A program made the position numbers and the translations under genes. The notes under the pieces were generated by a model, which was not told the DNA's origin, made no database searches, and was given only the letters and a program-made list of their open reading frames with translations. From Fenollaria massiliensis (GTDB lineage Bacteria > Bacillota > Clostridia > Tissierellales > Peptoniphilaceae), in contig NZ_HG326226.1 in assembly GCF_000312505.2 (NCBI RefSeq), forward strand, positions 172,493 to 236,492: a stretch of 64,000 nt of DNA. The letters are read 5' to 3'. Below are positions 17,320 through 25,364 of this stretch, one piece after another (position 1 is the first letter of the stretch; each line of letters opens with the position of its first letter).

Positions 17320-17921
17320 TGGCGAAGAAATATTATGCGGTTAAAGCTGGTCGAAATACAGGTATCTTCGAGACATGGGATGAGGCAAAAGAAGAGGTAC
17401 ATGGCTTTAAGAACGCAATTTATAAATCATTTAAAACCATGGAAGAAGCAGAAAATTACATGATGGGCGATGATTTTGAGGCAAATCACGACTTAGATGG
17501 CAAATTACTCGCTTATGTCGATGGAAGTTTTAGTAATATATTAAAAAAATATTCTGCGGCAGCTGTTTTTGTAATGGACGGAGAAATTATTCACAAAGAA
17601 TCAATGGCTTATGATGATAAAGAGCATTTAGCGATTCGAAATGTGGCTGGCGAGATAAAAGCTTCGATGATGGCTATCAATTATGCGATTGAAAATAATT
17701 ATAAAGAAATAGATATTTTTTATGATTATGAAGGCATTCGTAGCTGGGCGATGGGCTATTGGAAGACTAATAAAGACGAGACAAAGGCATATAAAAAATT
17801 TTTTGATGAAAAAAAAGAAGAAATTTTTATTAATTTTCATAAGGTTGAAGCCCACACAGGCGATAAATTCAACGAGATGGTCGATTCGCTTGCGAAGGAA
17901 GCACTTATAAAAATGTCTTGA
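17319..17921 (+). CDS. Viroplasmin-type ribonuclease H
   Basis: A 200-residue protein. Residues 2 to 45 form the viroplasmin RNA/DNA-hybrid-binding domain (KKYYAVKAGRNTGIFETWDEAK). The rest is an RNase HI-like catalytic domain with acidic residues in AYVDGSF, VAGEIKA, YDYEG and the C-terminal VDSLAKEA, preceded by AHTGD. It cuts RNA in RNA-DNA hybrids. It has no obvious link to tetrapyrrole synthesis although it ends that operon with a one-base overlap. Its stop overlaps the next promoter. Confidence 0.88.
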   Translation: MAKKYYAVKAGRNTGIFETWDEAKEEVHGFKNAIYKSFKTMEEAENYMMGDDFEANHDLDGKLLAYVDGSFSNILKKYSAAAVFVMDGEIIHKESMAYDDKEHLAIRNVAGEIKASMMAINYAIENNYKEIDIFYDYEGIRSWAMGYWKTNKDETKAYKKFFDEKKEEIFINFHKVEAHTGDKFNEMVDSLAKEALIKMS

Positions 17922-17946
17922 CATTTATATGTCCATAGTATATAAT
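17918..17946 (+). promoter_or_regulatory. Consensus promoter of the XRE-ImmA operon
   Basis: TTGACA (17918-17923), exactly 17 bases, then TATAAT (17941-17946): a perfect sigma-A match. The -35 overlaps the RNase H stop codon. A promoter this strong before a repressor gene suggests autoregulation. Confidence 0.85.
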
Positions 17947-17991
17947 AAAGGTACTTGAATGACAAAATAAAATTATAGGAAAGGTGATTTT

Positions 17992-18366
17992 ATGAATTTT
18001 GCAAAAAAATTAAGAAGATTAAGAGCAATGGAAGGTATGACTCAATCTGACCTTGCTGAAAAACTTGGCGTATCACTAAAGACAATATCAAGATACGAAG
18101 TAGATGGTATGAGACCACGTAGTAGAGATATTTATAACCAATTGGCTAACTTATTTAGAGTGGATGCATCATATTTATTAGTTGATGATGACGACTACAA
18201 AGTTCCAGTAGAAGACAGAAATTATGATATGCTTGTTAATGGTGTGATGGGCCTATTTGCAGGTGGCACTCTTAGCGATGAAGACAAAAAGGCTGTAGTT
18301 GAAGCCATCACAGATGCTTATTATAAATCAAAATATCAAGGAACAGATAAAAAAGAGCAAAATTAG
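17992..18366 (+). CDS. XRE-family transcriptional regulator
   Basis: A 124-residue protein. Residues 4 to 60 form a Cro/CI helix-turn-helix (MTQSDLAEKLGVSLKTISRYE). The C-terminal half is acidic and helical with no known domain. It is followed with a one-base overlap by an ImmA/IrrE-like peptidase. In known pairs (ImmR/ImmA, DdrO/IrrE) the peptidase cleaves the repressor. No phage or integrative-element genes are nearby, so a stress-response role is likelier than control of a mobile element. Confidence 0.88.
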   Translation: MNFAKKLRRLRAMEGMTQSDLAEKLGVSLKTISRYEVDGMRPRSRDIYNQLANLFRVDASYLLVDDDDYKVPVEDRNYDMLVNGVMGLFAGGTLSDEDKKAVVEAITDAYYKSKYQGTDKKEQN

Positions 18367-18908
18367 TGAGTGAAAAATATTTAGATGATGCACTCGCTTT
18401 AATTGAAGAACACGGGACTAACGATCCATACGAAATACTAGAAAACCTTGGTGTTGTGGTCATACCTATACACATAGGTGCGGCCTTCTTAGGCATGTTT
18501 AGAATTTTGGATGGCGTTAGTTATGTGATATATAACACTCATGCGGATGAGATTGTGATTAGGGAAGTGCTAGCTCATGAGCTAGGACACTTTCTTTATC
18601 ATAAAGAATACGCAAGTGAGGCAGAGCTTGCAGATTTTGGATTAACTCAAGAGTCTTCCATCATCGAAGCCCAGGCCAATACTTTCGCGGCGCATCTACT
18701 TATTGATGAGGAAGAACTTTTAGACACTATGGAAGAAGGAATGAGCTATATGGAGCTTGCTCAAAGGCTCATGGTTGACGAGAACCTTCTTCTTTATAAG
18801 CTTAAGTCCATGAAAAAGAGAGGGCTTAAGATTAATTTAAGCGAGGCTCCAAGAAGCCAGTTCTTTCAAAATCTTGCAGAGCAAGCTAAAAAATATGATA
18901 TCAACTAG
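18366..18908 (+). CDS. ImmA/IrrE-family metallopeptidase
   Basis: A 180-residue protein with a zinc peptidase core: H71-E72-x-x-H75 in LAHELGHFLYH, then a downstream Glu-rich helix (IIEAQANTFAAHLL) supplying the third ligand, the standard ImmA/IrrE arrangement. The start is GTG at 18366, overlapping the regulator's stop. The likely substrate is the XRE protein encoded just before it; this is inferred from family pairs. Confidence 0.87.
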   Translation: MSEKYLDDALALIEEHGTNDPYEILENLGVVVIPIHIGAAFLGMFRILDGVSYVIYNTHADEIVIREVLAHELGHFLYHKEYASEAELADFGLTQESSIIEAQANTFAAHLLIDEEELLDTMEEGMSYMELAQRLMVDENLLLYKLKSMKKRGLKINLSEAPRSQFFQNLAEQAKKYDIN

Positions 18909-18919
18909 TGGAGGATACT

Positions 18920-20017
18920 ATGAAAAAGAAAATATTAAGCGTTGTAGCATTATTTATCCTAGCAAGCTTATTTTTATTTGCGTGCAATGGAAAAGATGCT
19001 GCTAAATTTACTATAAAAGAACATTACACAACAGCAGGAACAAACGGTGTATTAACATCTTATGATATTGATGGCAAAGAATATGTCATTTTTGACCAAT
19101 TTTTAGAATTACTTAATCCAACAACACATAGAATTGGTAACACTTATGAAGTAATTGATGGCATTCCTACGCCAAAAAAGTCAGAAGATGGATATTATAA
19201 TCTTGATGATGGTATGTTATATAGCTCAGAAAAGCCTATAGAAGCATTTAGACTTGACAGCGAAACTTATAATAAGATGGAAGACGTAAAATTTCCTATA
19301 TATTATAAGGACAAAACTATCGATTTAGAAAGCGGAGCTAAAAAACTTAATGATACAGTTCTTTATCCACTAGAAAATTTAGCAGAGGCATTTAGTTTTA
19401 AGATAGAAAATGGCGAATTTGTTTTTGCAGAAAAGGACGATAATGAATTAGAAGTTCTTAATCAAAAGGATTATGATTGGTATATAGACCAAAAAGAAAC
19501 TGGTAAATACTCTGAAAATAACTGCGGACCAAGCTGTGCTGTAATGAGTTTGTATTTCCAAAAAGGATATGACAAAGCTGTAACAGCTGAAACTGCTAGA
19601 AATACTCGTGTCAACGATGGTGGTTGGTGGTTTACTAACGATGTTAGTGACTTTTTAAAAGATTCAGGCGTTAAGCATAGAATGAAATTTTACAAAAATC
19701 CAGACAGCTTATTAAAACCGCTTAGAGAAGGTAAAATTTGCATAATCTGTATTGATTCATCAACACTTCGTTACAATCCAGATGCAAATTCACATTTTAA
19801 CAAGTATTATACAGGTGGCGGCGGTCACTTCATCGTTGTTAACGGATATAAAGTTGTTGACGGAAGACTTTATTATATAGTAAATGATCCTAACTCTTGG
19901 GGTATGAAGTATGCTGACGGCTCATACATGGGTAAGGACAGATATTACGATGCCATTGACATAGACAAAACAGTTAGACAATGGTCAAAAGAATATTACG
20001 TTGTAGATAATAACTAG
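18920..20017 (+). CDS. Lipoprotein with C39-like papain-fold peptidase domain
   Basis: The 365-residue protein begins with a lipoprotein signal peptide ending LFLFAC (Cys22). Residues about 30 to 180 are of unknown fold. The C-terminal half is a peptidase C39-like domain with NNCGPSC (Cys202), GGGHFIVVNGY (His303) and VNDPNSWG (Asp323), a complete triad. It should sit on the outer face of the membrane. Substrate is unknown; it is not attached to an ABC transporter, so bacteriocin leader processing is unlikely. The ATG at 18920 is set by GGAGG at 18909. It may be co-transcribed with the two genes before it. Confidence 0.82.
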   Translation: MKKKILSVVALFILASLFLFACNGKDAAKFTIKEHYTTAGTNGVLTSYDIDGKEYVIFDQFLELLNPTTHRIGNTYEVIDGIPTPKKSEDGYYNLDDGMLYSSEKPIEAFRLDSETYNKMEDVKFPIYYKDKTIDLESGAKKLNDTVLYPLENLAEAFSFKIENGEFVFAEKDDNELEVLNQKDYDWYIDQKETGKYSENNCGPSCAVMSLYFQKGYDKAVTAETARNTRVNDGGWWFTNDVSDFLKDSGVKHRMKFYKNPDSLLKPLREGKICIICIDSSTLRYNPDANSHFNKYYTGGGGHFIVVNGYKVVDGRLYYIVNDPNSWGMKYADGSYMGKDRYYDAIDIDKTVRQWSKEYYVVDNN

Positions 20018-20019
20018 AG

Positions 20020-20047
20020 ATAGACGGCTTTGGTCGTCTATTTTTTT
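20020..20047 (+). terminator. Terminator after the lipoprotein gene
   Basis: ATAGACG (20020-20026) pairs with CGTCTAT (20035-20041), followed by a run of T. Confidence 0.85.
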
Positions 20048-20071
20048 GACTAAAAAAGGAGTGAGGTAGAA

Positions 20072-21208
20072 GTGGATATACTTGATAAACTTAAAAATAG
20101 AGAAGAAATATATTGCCCCATAAAAAGAAATAAAGATATAAATCTGCGTTTTAATTTATATGATGCATTTCTTGCGAAAAAAAGATTCGAGCGTTTTGCG
20201 CCTCTCTTTATGGAAGCTTTTGACGAGATAGATGGTCCTTGCTATTATAAAAGTGATTTATTAAAATCAAAGCTTGGTGATGAGCTTTATTTAAAACTTG
20301 ATTCAGAGCTAAAAGTTGCTCACAGCGTCAAGGCAAGAGGCGGCTTCAATGAGGTCATGTGCAAGGTAGAGGACGTTCTTAAGAAAAATAATATGCTAGA
20401 TAAATTTAATGAGCTAAGCCTTGATGATATAAGAAAAATTATGAGTGAGTATACAATTGAAGTAAGCTCGACTGGAAATTTAGGCTTATCCATAGGGCTT
20501 TGCGCTAAGGCTTTTGGATTTAAAGCAAAAGTTCACATGAGCCGCGACGCAAAAGATTGGAAGAAAAAATTACTCAGAGAAGCGGGCGCTGAAGTTATAG
20601 AGTATGACAATGATTATACTTACGCGGTTAAGATGGGCAGAGCTAGCGCAGAGAAAAATCCTATGAGCTACTTCGTTGATGATGAGATGAGTGAAAAGCT
20701 TTTTCTTGGCTATGCTGCATCAATTTTTGAAATCGCTGAAGAGGCCCTAGCGAGCGGAATGAGCGTATCAGCTGACATGCCTCTTCACGTGTTCTTACCG
20801 TGCGGTGTTGGCGGGGCGCCAGGAGGTATTGCTTTTGCCTTGAGAAGCTTTTTTAAAGAAAATGTCCGCATTTATTTTATTGAGCCGACTGAGTACCCAT
20901 GTATGCTATATAGCTACACAATTGGCGAGGCAGCATCCGTTAATGATATTGGTCTTGGCGGAAAAACCATTGCAGATGGACTTGCGTGCAGCGCGCCATC
21001 AAAACTTGTTTTTCCTATGCTAAACTCACTTGTAGATGGATTTTTCACTTTTAATGATGAGAGCATTCTGAGAGCAAAAAAAGCTATAGAAGAGAGTGAC
21101 AAGAAAATTGTCGAAGCATCAAGCGCATCAGCTTTATTAGCTTATGAAAAATTAGGAAGACCAAAAAATTCTGTGCTTTGGATTACTGGATCAAATGTTG
21201 ATAAATAG
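20072..21208 (+). CDS. dsdA: D-serine dehydratase (DsdA-type)
   Basis: PLP enzyme turning D-serine into pyruvate and ammonia. The PLP lysine is in KVAHSVKARGGFNE. SSTGNLGLSIG binds the cofactor phosphate, and HMSRDAKDWKKKLLREAGAEV and LPCGVGGAPGGIAF are DsdA hallmarks. At 378 residues it is about 60 shorter than the E. coli enzyme, mostly at the N-terminus. Start is GTG behind AAAGGAGTGAGG. No dsdX-like transporter is adjacent. Confidence 0.85.
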   Translation: MDILDKLKNREEIYCPIKRNKDINLRFNLYDAFLAKKRFERFAPLFMEAFDEIDGPCYYKSDLLKSKLGDELYLKLDSELKVAHSVKARGGFNEVMCKVEDVLKKNNMLDKFNELSLDDIRKIMSEYTIEVSSTGNLGLSIGLCAKAFGFKAKVHMSRDAKDWKKKLLREAGAEVIEYDNDYTYAVKMGRASAEKNPMSYFVDDEMSEKLFLGYAASIFEIAEEALASGMSVSADMPLHVFLPCGVGGAPGGIAFALRSFFKENVRIYFIEPTEYPCMLYSYTIGEAASVNDIGLGGKTIADGLACSAPSKLVFPMLNSLVDGFFTFNDESILRAKKAIEESDKKIVEASSASALLAYEKLGRPKNSVLWITGSNVDK

Positions 21209-21219
21209 TACTTAAACAC

Positions 21220-21248
21220 TTGAATAAAACAAATATTAGTGATATAAT
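21220..21248 (+). promoter_or_regulatory. Promoter of the PII-like/antiporter operon
   Basis: TTGAAT (21220-21225), 17 bases, TATAAT (21243-21248). Confidence 0.6.
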
Positions 21249-21267
21249 TAAAATTTGGAGGGATATT

Positions 21268-21606
21268 ATGAATTTATTAGTTGTTATTTTAAATGAAATG
21301 GATAAGCTTGATGAATTATTACTTGAGCTTTCTAAAAAATCAATCACAGGAGGAACTATACTTGACAGTCAAGGTATGGCCTCAACACTAGCTGATTGGC
21401 ACAAAGAAATCGGTGCTTTCGGAGGACTTAGACAAATACTTAACGGTCAAAGACCATTCAACAAAACTTTACTTATGGTGCTTGACGATGAAAAACTTGT
21501 CGTTGCCAAAGAAGTTGTTAAGAGCGTTATGGGCAATATCAATAACGAAAACACAGGAATTATGTTTACTCTTGATGTAAAGAGCGTGGAAGGATTGACT
21601 AAATAG
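21268..21606 (+). CDS. PII-like small regulatory protein
   Basis: A 112-residue protein whose pattern (LLVVILNEMDKLDELLLELSKKSITGGTILDSQGM and a C-terminal IMFTLDVKSVEGL strand) resembles the ferredoxin-like PII/CutA fold. Family assignment is from pattern only. It lies one base before a CPA2 antiporter gene. PII-like proteins paired with transporters usually bind a nucleotide and gate the partner, so it may regulate the antiporter. ATG at 21268 follows TTGGAGGG. Confidence 0.6.
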   Translation: MNLLVVILNEMDKLDELLLELSKKSITGGTILDSQGMASTLADWHKEIGAFGGLRQILNGQRPFNKTLLMVLDDEKLVVAKEVVKSVMGNINNENTGIMFTLDVKSVEGLTK

Positions 21607-21607
21607 T

Positions 21608-22792
21608 ATGAATTTCGAAATTTTATTACATCTTGGAACAATTTTACTAGTAGGCTTTATAGTAGCTAAAATACTAGGCTTATTCAAATTTCCAGAAGTT
21701 ACTGGCTATTTGATAGCAGGTATACTTATAGGCCCATCGGTTTTGGGACTAATACCAGAAGAAGCAGTTAAGAGCTTCGATATAATCAGTGAAGTTGCTT
21801 TAGCTTTCATTGCCTTTTCTATAGGCGCTGAGCTAAAATTTGACGATTTGAAAAAAGTGGGTACAGCAATCTTTGTAATAACAGTGCTAGAAGCATTAGT
21901 TGCATTTTTCTTAGTAACAGTAGTTATGCTTTTACTTGGACAATCATTCCCATTCTCACTTGCAATAGGCTCAATCGCATGCGCAACAGCGCCAGCCGCA
22001 ACACTTATGGTTATCAAGCAATATAAGGCCGAAGGACCACTAGTTAGAACACTTATACCAGTCGTTGCACTTGATGACGGTGTTTGTATCATCGCATTCG
22101 GTGTTGCTTCAACACTTGCTCAAAATATGATACAAGGCGGAGCTTTTTCAATGATGAACATGGTTGGAAAACCTATAATACAAATACTGGCAGCACTTGC
22201 ACTTGGCATTGTAGCAGGCATCATCATGGTTAAGTCTATGAGATTCATGAAAAATCAAGGACAAATACAAGTTGCTTTTATTGGCGTTATATTCTTACTT
22301 GCAGCTATATCACTACGTTTTGACCTATCAAGCCTTCTTACTATGATGGCTTTTGGTACAACAATCTGTAATACATCAAGAGAAGAAGTTAAAGTGTTTA
22401 ATGCAATTGAAGTTATCACGCCAGCCATCTTCCTATGCTTCTTCGTACTATCAGGCGCAGACCTTGATTTAGCAAGCTTAACAAAGGTAGGCCTTTTAGG
22501 AGGAGCCTATGTTATAGCTAGAGTTATAGGTAAAGCTTTAGGCGCAGGCATTGGCGCAAAGATCGGCAAATTACCAAGTACTGTTCAACAAAACCTTGGT
22601 TTTTGTCTTGTTCCACAAGCCGGTGTTGCCATAGGTCTTTCACTTATAGCAAAAAGAATCATACCAGCACCACACGGAGCAGTAATCAGAGACATAATAC
22701 TTTCAGCTACAGTTATCTATGAACTAGTAGGACCACTATTAACTAAGATGGCGCTACTTAGAGCTGGAGAAATCAAAAAGGAGAACTTATAA
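21608..22792 (+). CDS. CPA2-family cation:proton antiporter
   Basis: A 394-residue membrane protein with about twelve segments, of the KefB/NapA type (LFKFPEVTGYLIAGILIGPSVLG, ACATAPAATLMVI, VVALDDGVCIIAF with the conserved Asp pair). It exchanges Na+ or K+ for H+ across the membrane. It stops after the transport domain and lacks the C-terminal RCK nucleotide-binding domain of KefB. The preceding PII-like protein could supply the missing regulatory input. Overlaps the next gene by one base. Confidence 0.88.
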   Translation: MNFEILLHLGTILLVGFIVAKILGLFKFPEVTGYLIAGILIGPSVLGLIPEEAVKSFDIISEVALAFIAFSIGAELKFDDLKKVGTAIFVITVLEALVAFFLVTVVMLLLGQSFPFSLAIGSIACATAPAATLMVIKQYKAEGPLVRTLIPVVALDDGVCIIAFGVASTLAQNMIQGGAFSMMNMVGKPIIQILAALALGIVAGIIMVKSMRFMKNQGQIQVAFIGVIFLLAAISLRFDLSSLLTMMAFGTTICNTSREEVKVFNAIEVITPAIFLCFFVLSGADLDLASLTKVGLLGGAYVIARVIGKALGAGIGAKIGKLPSTVQQNLGFCLVPQAGVAIGLSLIAKRIIPAPHGAVIRDIILSATVIYELVGPLLTKMALLRAGEIKKENL

Positions 22793-23238
22793 TGAATATA
22801 AAAATTAAGTATTTTGACGAACTAAACACAACTGAGCTATATGAAATACTTAAGCTAAGACAAGCTGTCTTTGTAGTTGAGCAAAACTGCCCATATCACG
22901 ATATAGATGAGTACGATCCAGTCTCAGTTCATCTTATGATGATAGAGGGAGACGAACTTATTGGATATGCAAGAATAACTGAGAAGGGCACTCGCTACCC
23001 AGAAGTTTCTATCGGCCGCTTCTTAGTGAAGAAGGACTTTAGAAAAGATGGCTACGGAGACAAATTATTTACAAGAGCGATTGATTTCATCAAAGACGAC
23101 ATGAAAGAGGATACTATCAAGATACAAGCGCAAACATATATGAAAAATTATTATGTGAAGAAAGGTTTTAAAGAGATATCCGAGCCTTATCTTGAAGATG
23201 ATATAGAGCACGTGGATATGCTTTATAAAAAAGATTAG
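22792..23238 (+). CDS. ElaA-type GNAT acetyltransferase
   Basis: A 148-residue GNAT-fold protein with the ElaA hallmark ELYEILKLRQAVFVVEQNCPY near the N-terminus. The acetyl-CoA binding region is IGRFLVKKDFRKDGYGDKL. Substrate is unknown. Coupled to the antiporter gene by a one-base overlap and followed two bases later by the BMP lipoprotein gene. Confidence 0.85.
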   Translation: MNIKIKYFDELNTTELYEILKLRQAVFVVEQNCPYHDIDEYDPVSVHLMMIEGDELIGYARITEKGTRYPEVSIGRFLVKKDFRKDGYGDKLFTRAIDFIKDDMKEDTIKIQAQTYMKNYYVKKGFKEISEPYLEDDIEHVDMLYKKD

Positions 23239-23239
23239 T

Positions 23240-24301
23240 ATGTATAAAAAAATATTGGCCATGCTTATGGTTTTATGCCTCGCTTTAACAGGATGTGCTA
23301 GAGATGGAAAAATTAGTAAAGATGATAAAAAAGATTTAAGTATACTTTTACTTATCAATGGCACACTTGGCGATAAAAGTTTTTTCGATAGCGCTGAAGC
23401 TGGCATGAACTTAATCAAGGAAAAGTATCCAGAAATTACTACTAAAACCATAGAGATGGGTGTTGACGAGACAAAGTACAATGCGATACTTGAAGAAAAT
23501 GTCAGCTCAAAGTCTTATGACATCATTGTAGTTGGCACTTGGCAGCTTAAGGATAAGGTGCAAAAAATTTCTGAAAAATATCCAGAGCAAAATTTTATAC
23601 TTTTTGATGACAATGCCAACGACGGCGAGAAAAAGTATGATAATATCTACTCGATTCTTTATAAGCAAAATGAAGGCGGCTTCTTAGCTGGAGCACTTGC
23701 TGGACTTGTAGAGAATGGCGAGGGATATGACTTTGCTAAAAAAAGCAAAAATATCGGCTTAATTGGCGGCATGGATAATAAGATAGTTAAGGACTTTTTA
23801 CTTGGTTATGAGGACGGAGCAAAATACATCGATAAGGACATCAAAGTCTTGACAAGCTACGTTGGCAATTTTACTGATGCGATTAAGGCAAAAGATTTGG
23901 CTAATATTTTATACAAGGAGAAGGATGTTGACATTATTTTCAATGCCGCATCCATAGCTGGTCTTGGCATAATTGACGCAGCAGCTGAGACAGAGCACTA
24001 CGTCATAGGCGTTGACTCAGATCAAGCAGCTTTACTTGGCGAAGAAAAAGCAAAATACATCTTGACTTCAATACTAAAAAGAGTTGATACATCATTATTA
24101 AGAGCGATTGACAAGTATAAAGCAGGTGAAAAAATATTTGGCAAAACAGAATTTTTAGGCATAAAAGATGACGCCATCGGCATAGCTGACAATGATTTTT
24201 ATAAAAACACAGTCAGCGAGGCAGATAGAGCTAAGATAAATGAGATTATTAAAGAGTTAAAAGCTGATAAAATTACTATCAGGAGCGAATTTAATGATTA
24301 A
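23240..24301 (+). CDS. BMP-family substrate-binding lipoprotein
   Basis: A 353-residue lipoprotein with signal peptide and lipobox LALTGC. It belongs to the BMP/Med family (LLINGTLGDKSFFDSAEAGM, PEQNFILFDD, EGGFLAGALAG, NIGLIGGMDN, VIGVDSDQ). Such proteins capture nucleosides outside the membrane for ABC import. The ATPase and two permeases follow with overlaps, so this is a complete importer. Confidence 0.92.
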   Translation: MYKKILAMLMVLCLALTGCARDGKISKDDKKDLSILLLINGTLGDKSFFDSAEAGMNLIKEKYPEITTKTIEMGVDETKYNAILEENVSSKSYDIIVVGTWQLKDKVQKISEKYPEQNFILFDDNANDGEKKYDNIYSILYKQNEGGFLAGALAGLVENGEGYDFAKKSKNIGLIGGMDNKIVKDFLLGYEDGAKYIDKDIKVLTSYVGNFTDAIKAKDLANILYKEKDVDIIFNAASIAGLGIIDAAAETEHYVIGVDSDQAALLGEEKAKYILTSILKRVDTSLLRAIDKYKAGEKIFGKTEFLGIKDDAIGIADNDFYKNTVSEADRAKINEIIKELKADKITIRSEFND

Positions 24302-25364
24302 GATAAAAGATTTGAGCTTTGCTTATGGCGAAAATAAAATTTTTAATAATTTTAGCCTAGAGATTAATGAAAGACTTGCCTTTCTTGTGGGCAAGAACGG
24401 CGCAGGCAAAACGACTCTTCTAAAGCTCATTCATGGCGATTTAAAAAATTACACTGGCGAGATAATTTCTGACGATGCTTTCGTGGTGAGTCAAAGCTTT
24501 ATGCTCTTCGATGAACTTAATGGCTATGACAATATCGCCATCGCCATAGGCCTAGCGGAAAAAGAAGTAAAAAATTTAGTGAAGACATCGCCTTTTTATA
24601 TAAATGGTCTTGAGCGCAAATTAAAATTTATGACGACTATAGAAAAACAAACGCTTGAGCTAATTGCGATGAGCCTAAGTGAAAAAAAGCTGATACTGCT
24701 TGACGAGGTGAGTACGGCGCTTGATTATATGGCGAGTAAAAAACTAACCCGCTACATCAAGTTATCGAATAAGAGCTTTTTAATGGTTTCGCATGATGAG
24801 GATTTTATTCAAAATTTTGATGCTAGAGAAATTTTCTTAGATAAGCAAAAAAATATACTTGATCAAAAAAATGAGGTTCTAGAAAATAATACAAACAAAA
24901 AAATTATTGGCATATATATAAAAGATGATGCTAAAATAAACGAAGTACTTAAAAAATTCAAGCAATTTGCTTACGTTCCAAAGGATGTTAGAATGGCGCT
25001 CCTTATGGACGAAGCAGCATATAAGAACATTTTTATATATGATATATTAAAAAATATTAAGACTGATTATATAAAAAAAGCCGAAGAATTTATTGCAAAA
25101 TACAAATTAAAGTTTAAGGCAAATGACATCACCAAAACTCTTTCTGGAGGCAATTTACAAAAACTTGTCTTCTTTAGAGAGCTTGAGCGTGATGAAGACG
25201 TATACATTTTATATAATTACAAAAAAGGCATGGACTTCGAAGCGAAGGCCCTTGCTCAAAAAGAGATAGTAAAGAGGCGAGATGAGGGCAAGACGATTTA
25301 CATCATCTCGGACGATTACGAAGAATTAAAGGAGGATATAGTAGATGAAATCAAGATCATTTAA
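24294..25364 (+). CDS. Reduced tandem ABC ATPase of the BMP importer
   Basis: The usual family member has two full ATPase domains and about 500 residues; this has 356. The first half (1 to about 195) has Walker A GKNGAGKTT (33-41), Walker B LILLDE (133-138) and H-loop SHD, but the signature site reads MTTIEKQ instead of an LSxGQ motif. The second half (about 200 to 356) has lost the Walker A subdomain, its Walker B reads VYILYN, yet it keeps LSGGNLQK (283-290). So one composite ATP site can form from half-one Walker motifs and half-two signature; the other is gone. Overlaps both neighbours. Confidence 0.85.
   Translation: MIKIKDLSFAYGENKIFNNFSLEINERLAFLVGKNGAGKTTLLKLIHGDLKNYTGEIISDDAFVVSQSFMLFDELNGYDNIAIAIGLAEKEVKNLVKTSPFYINGLERKLKFMTTIEKQTLELIAMSLSEKKLILLDEVSTALDYMASKKLTRYIKLSNKSFLMVSHDEDFIQNFDAREIFLDKQKNILDQKNEVLENNTNKKIIGIYIKDDAKINEVLKKFKQFAYVPKDVRMALLMDEAAYKNIFIYDILKNIKTDYIKKAEEFIAKYKLKFKANDITKTLSGGNLQKLVFFRELERDEDVYILYNYKKGMDFEAKALAQKEIVKRRDEGKTIYIISDDYEELKEDIVDEIKII

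Noticed and set aside
17992..18908. XRE plus ImmA as a phage or integrative-element repressor module
   Set aside because: No integrase, excisionase, relaxase or phage structural gene is nearby; flanks are housekeeping genes.
18920..20017. C39-like lipoprotein as a bacteriocin-processing peptidase
   Set aside because: It is a surface lipoprotein with no ABC transporter domain or double-glycine peptide gene nearby; the ABC exporter at 2.6 kb is far away and has no peptidase link.
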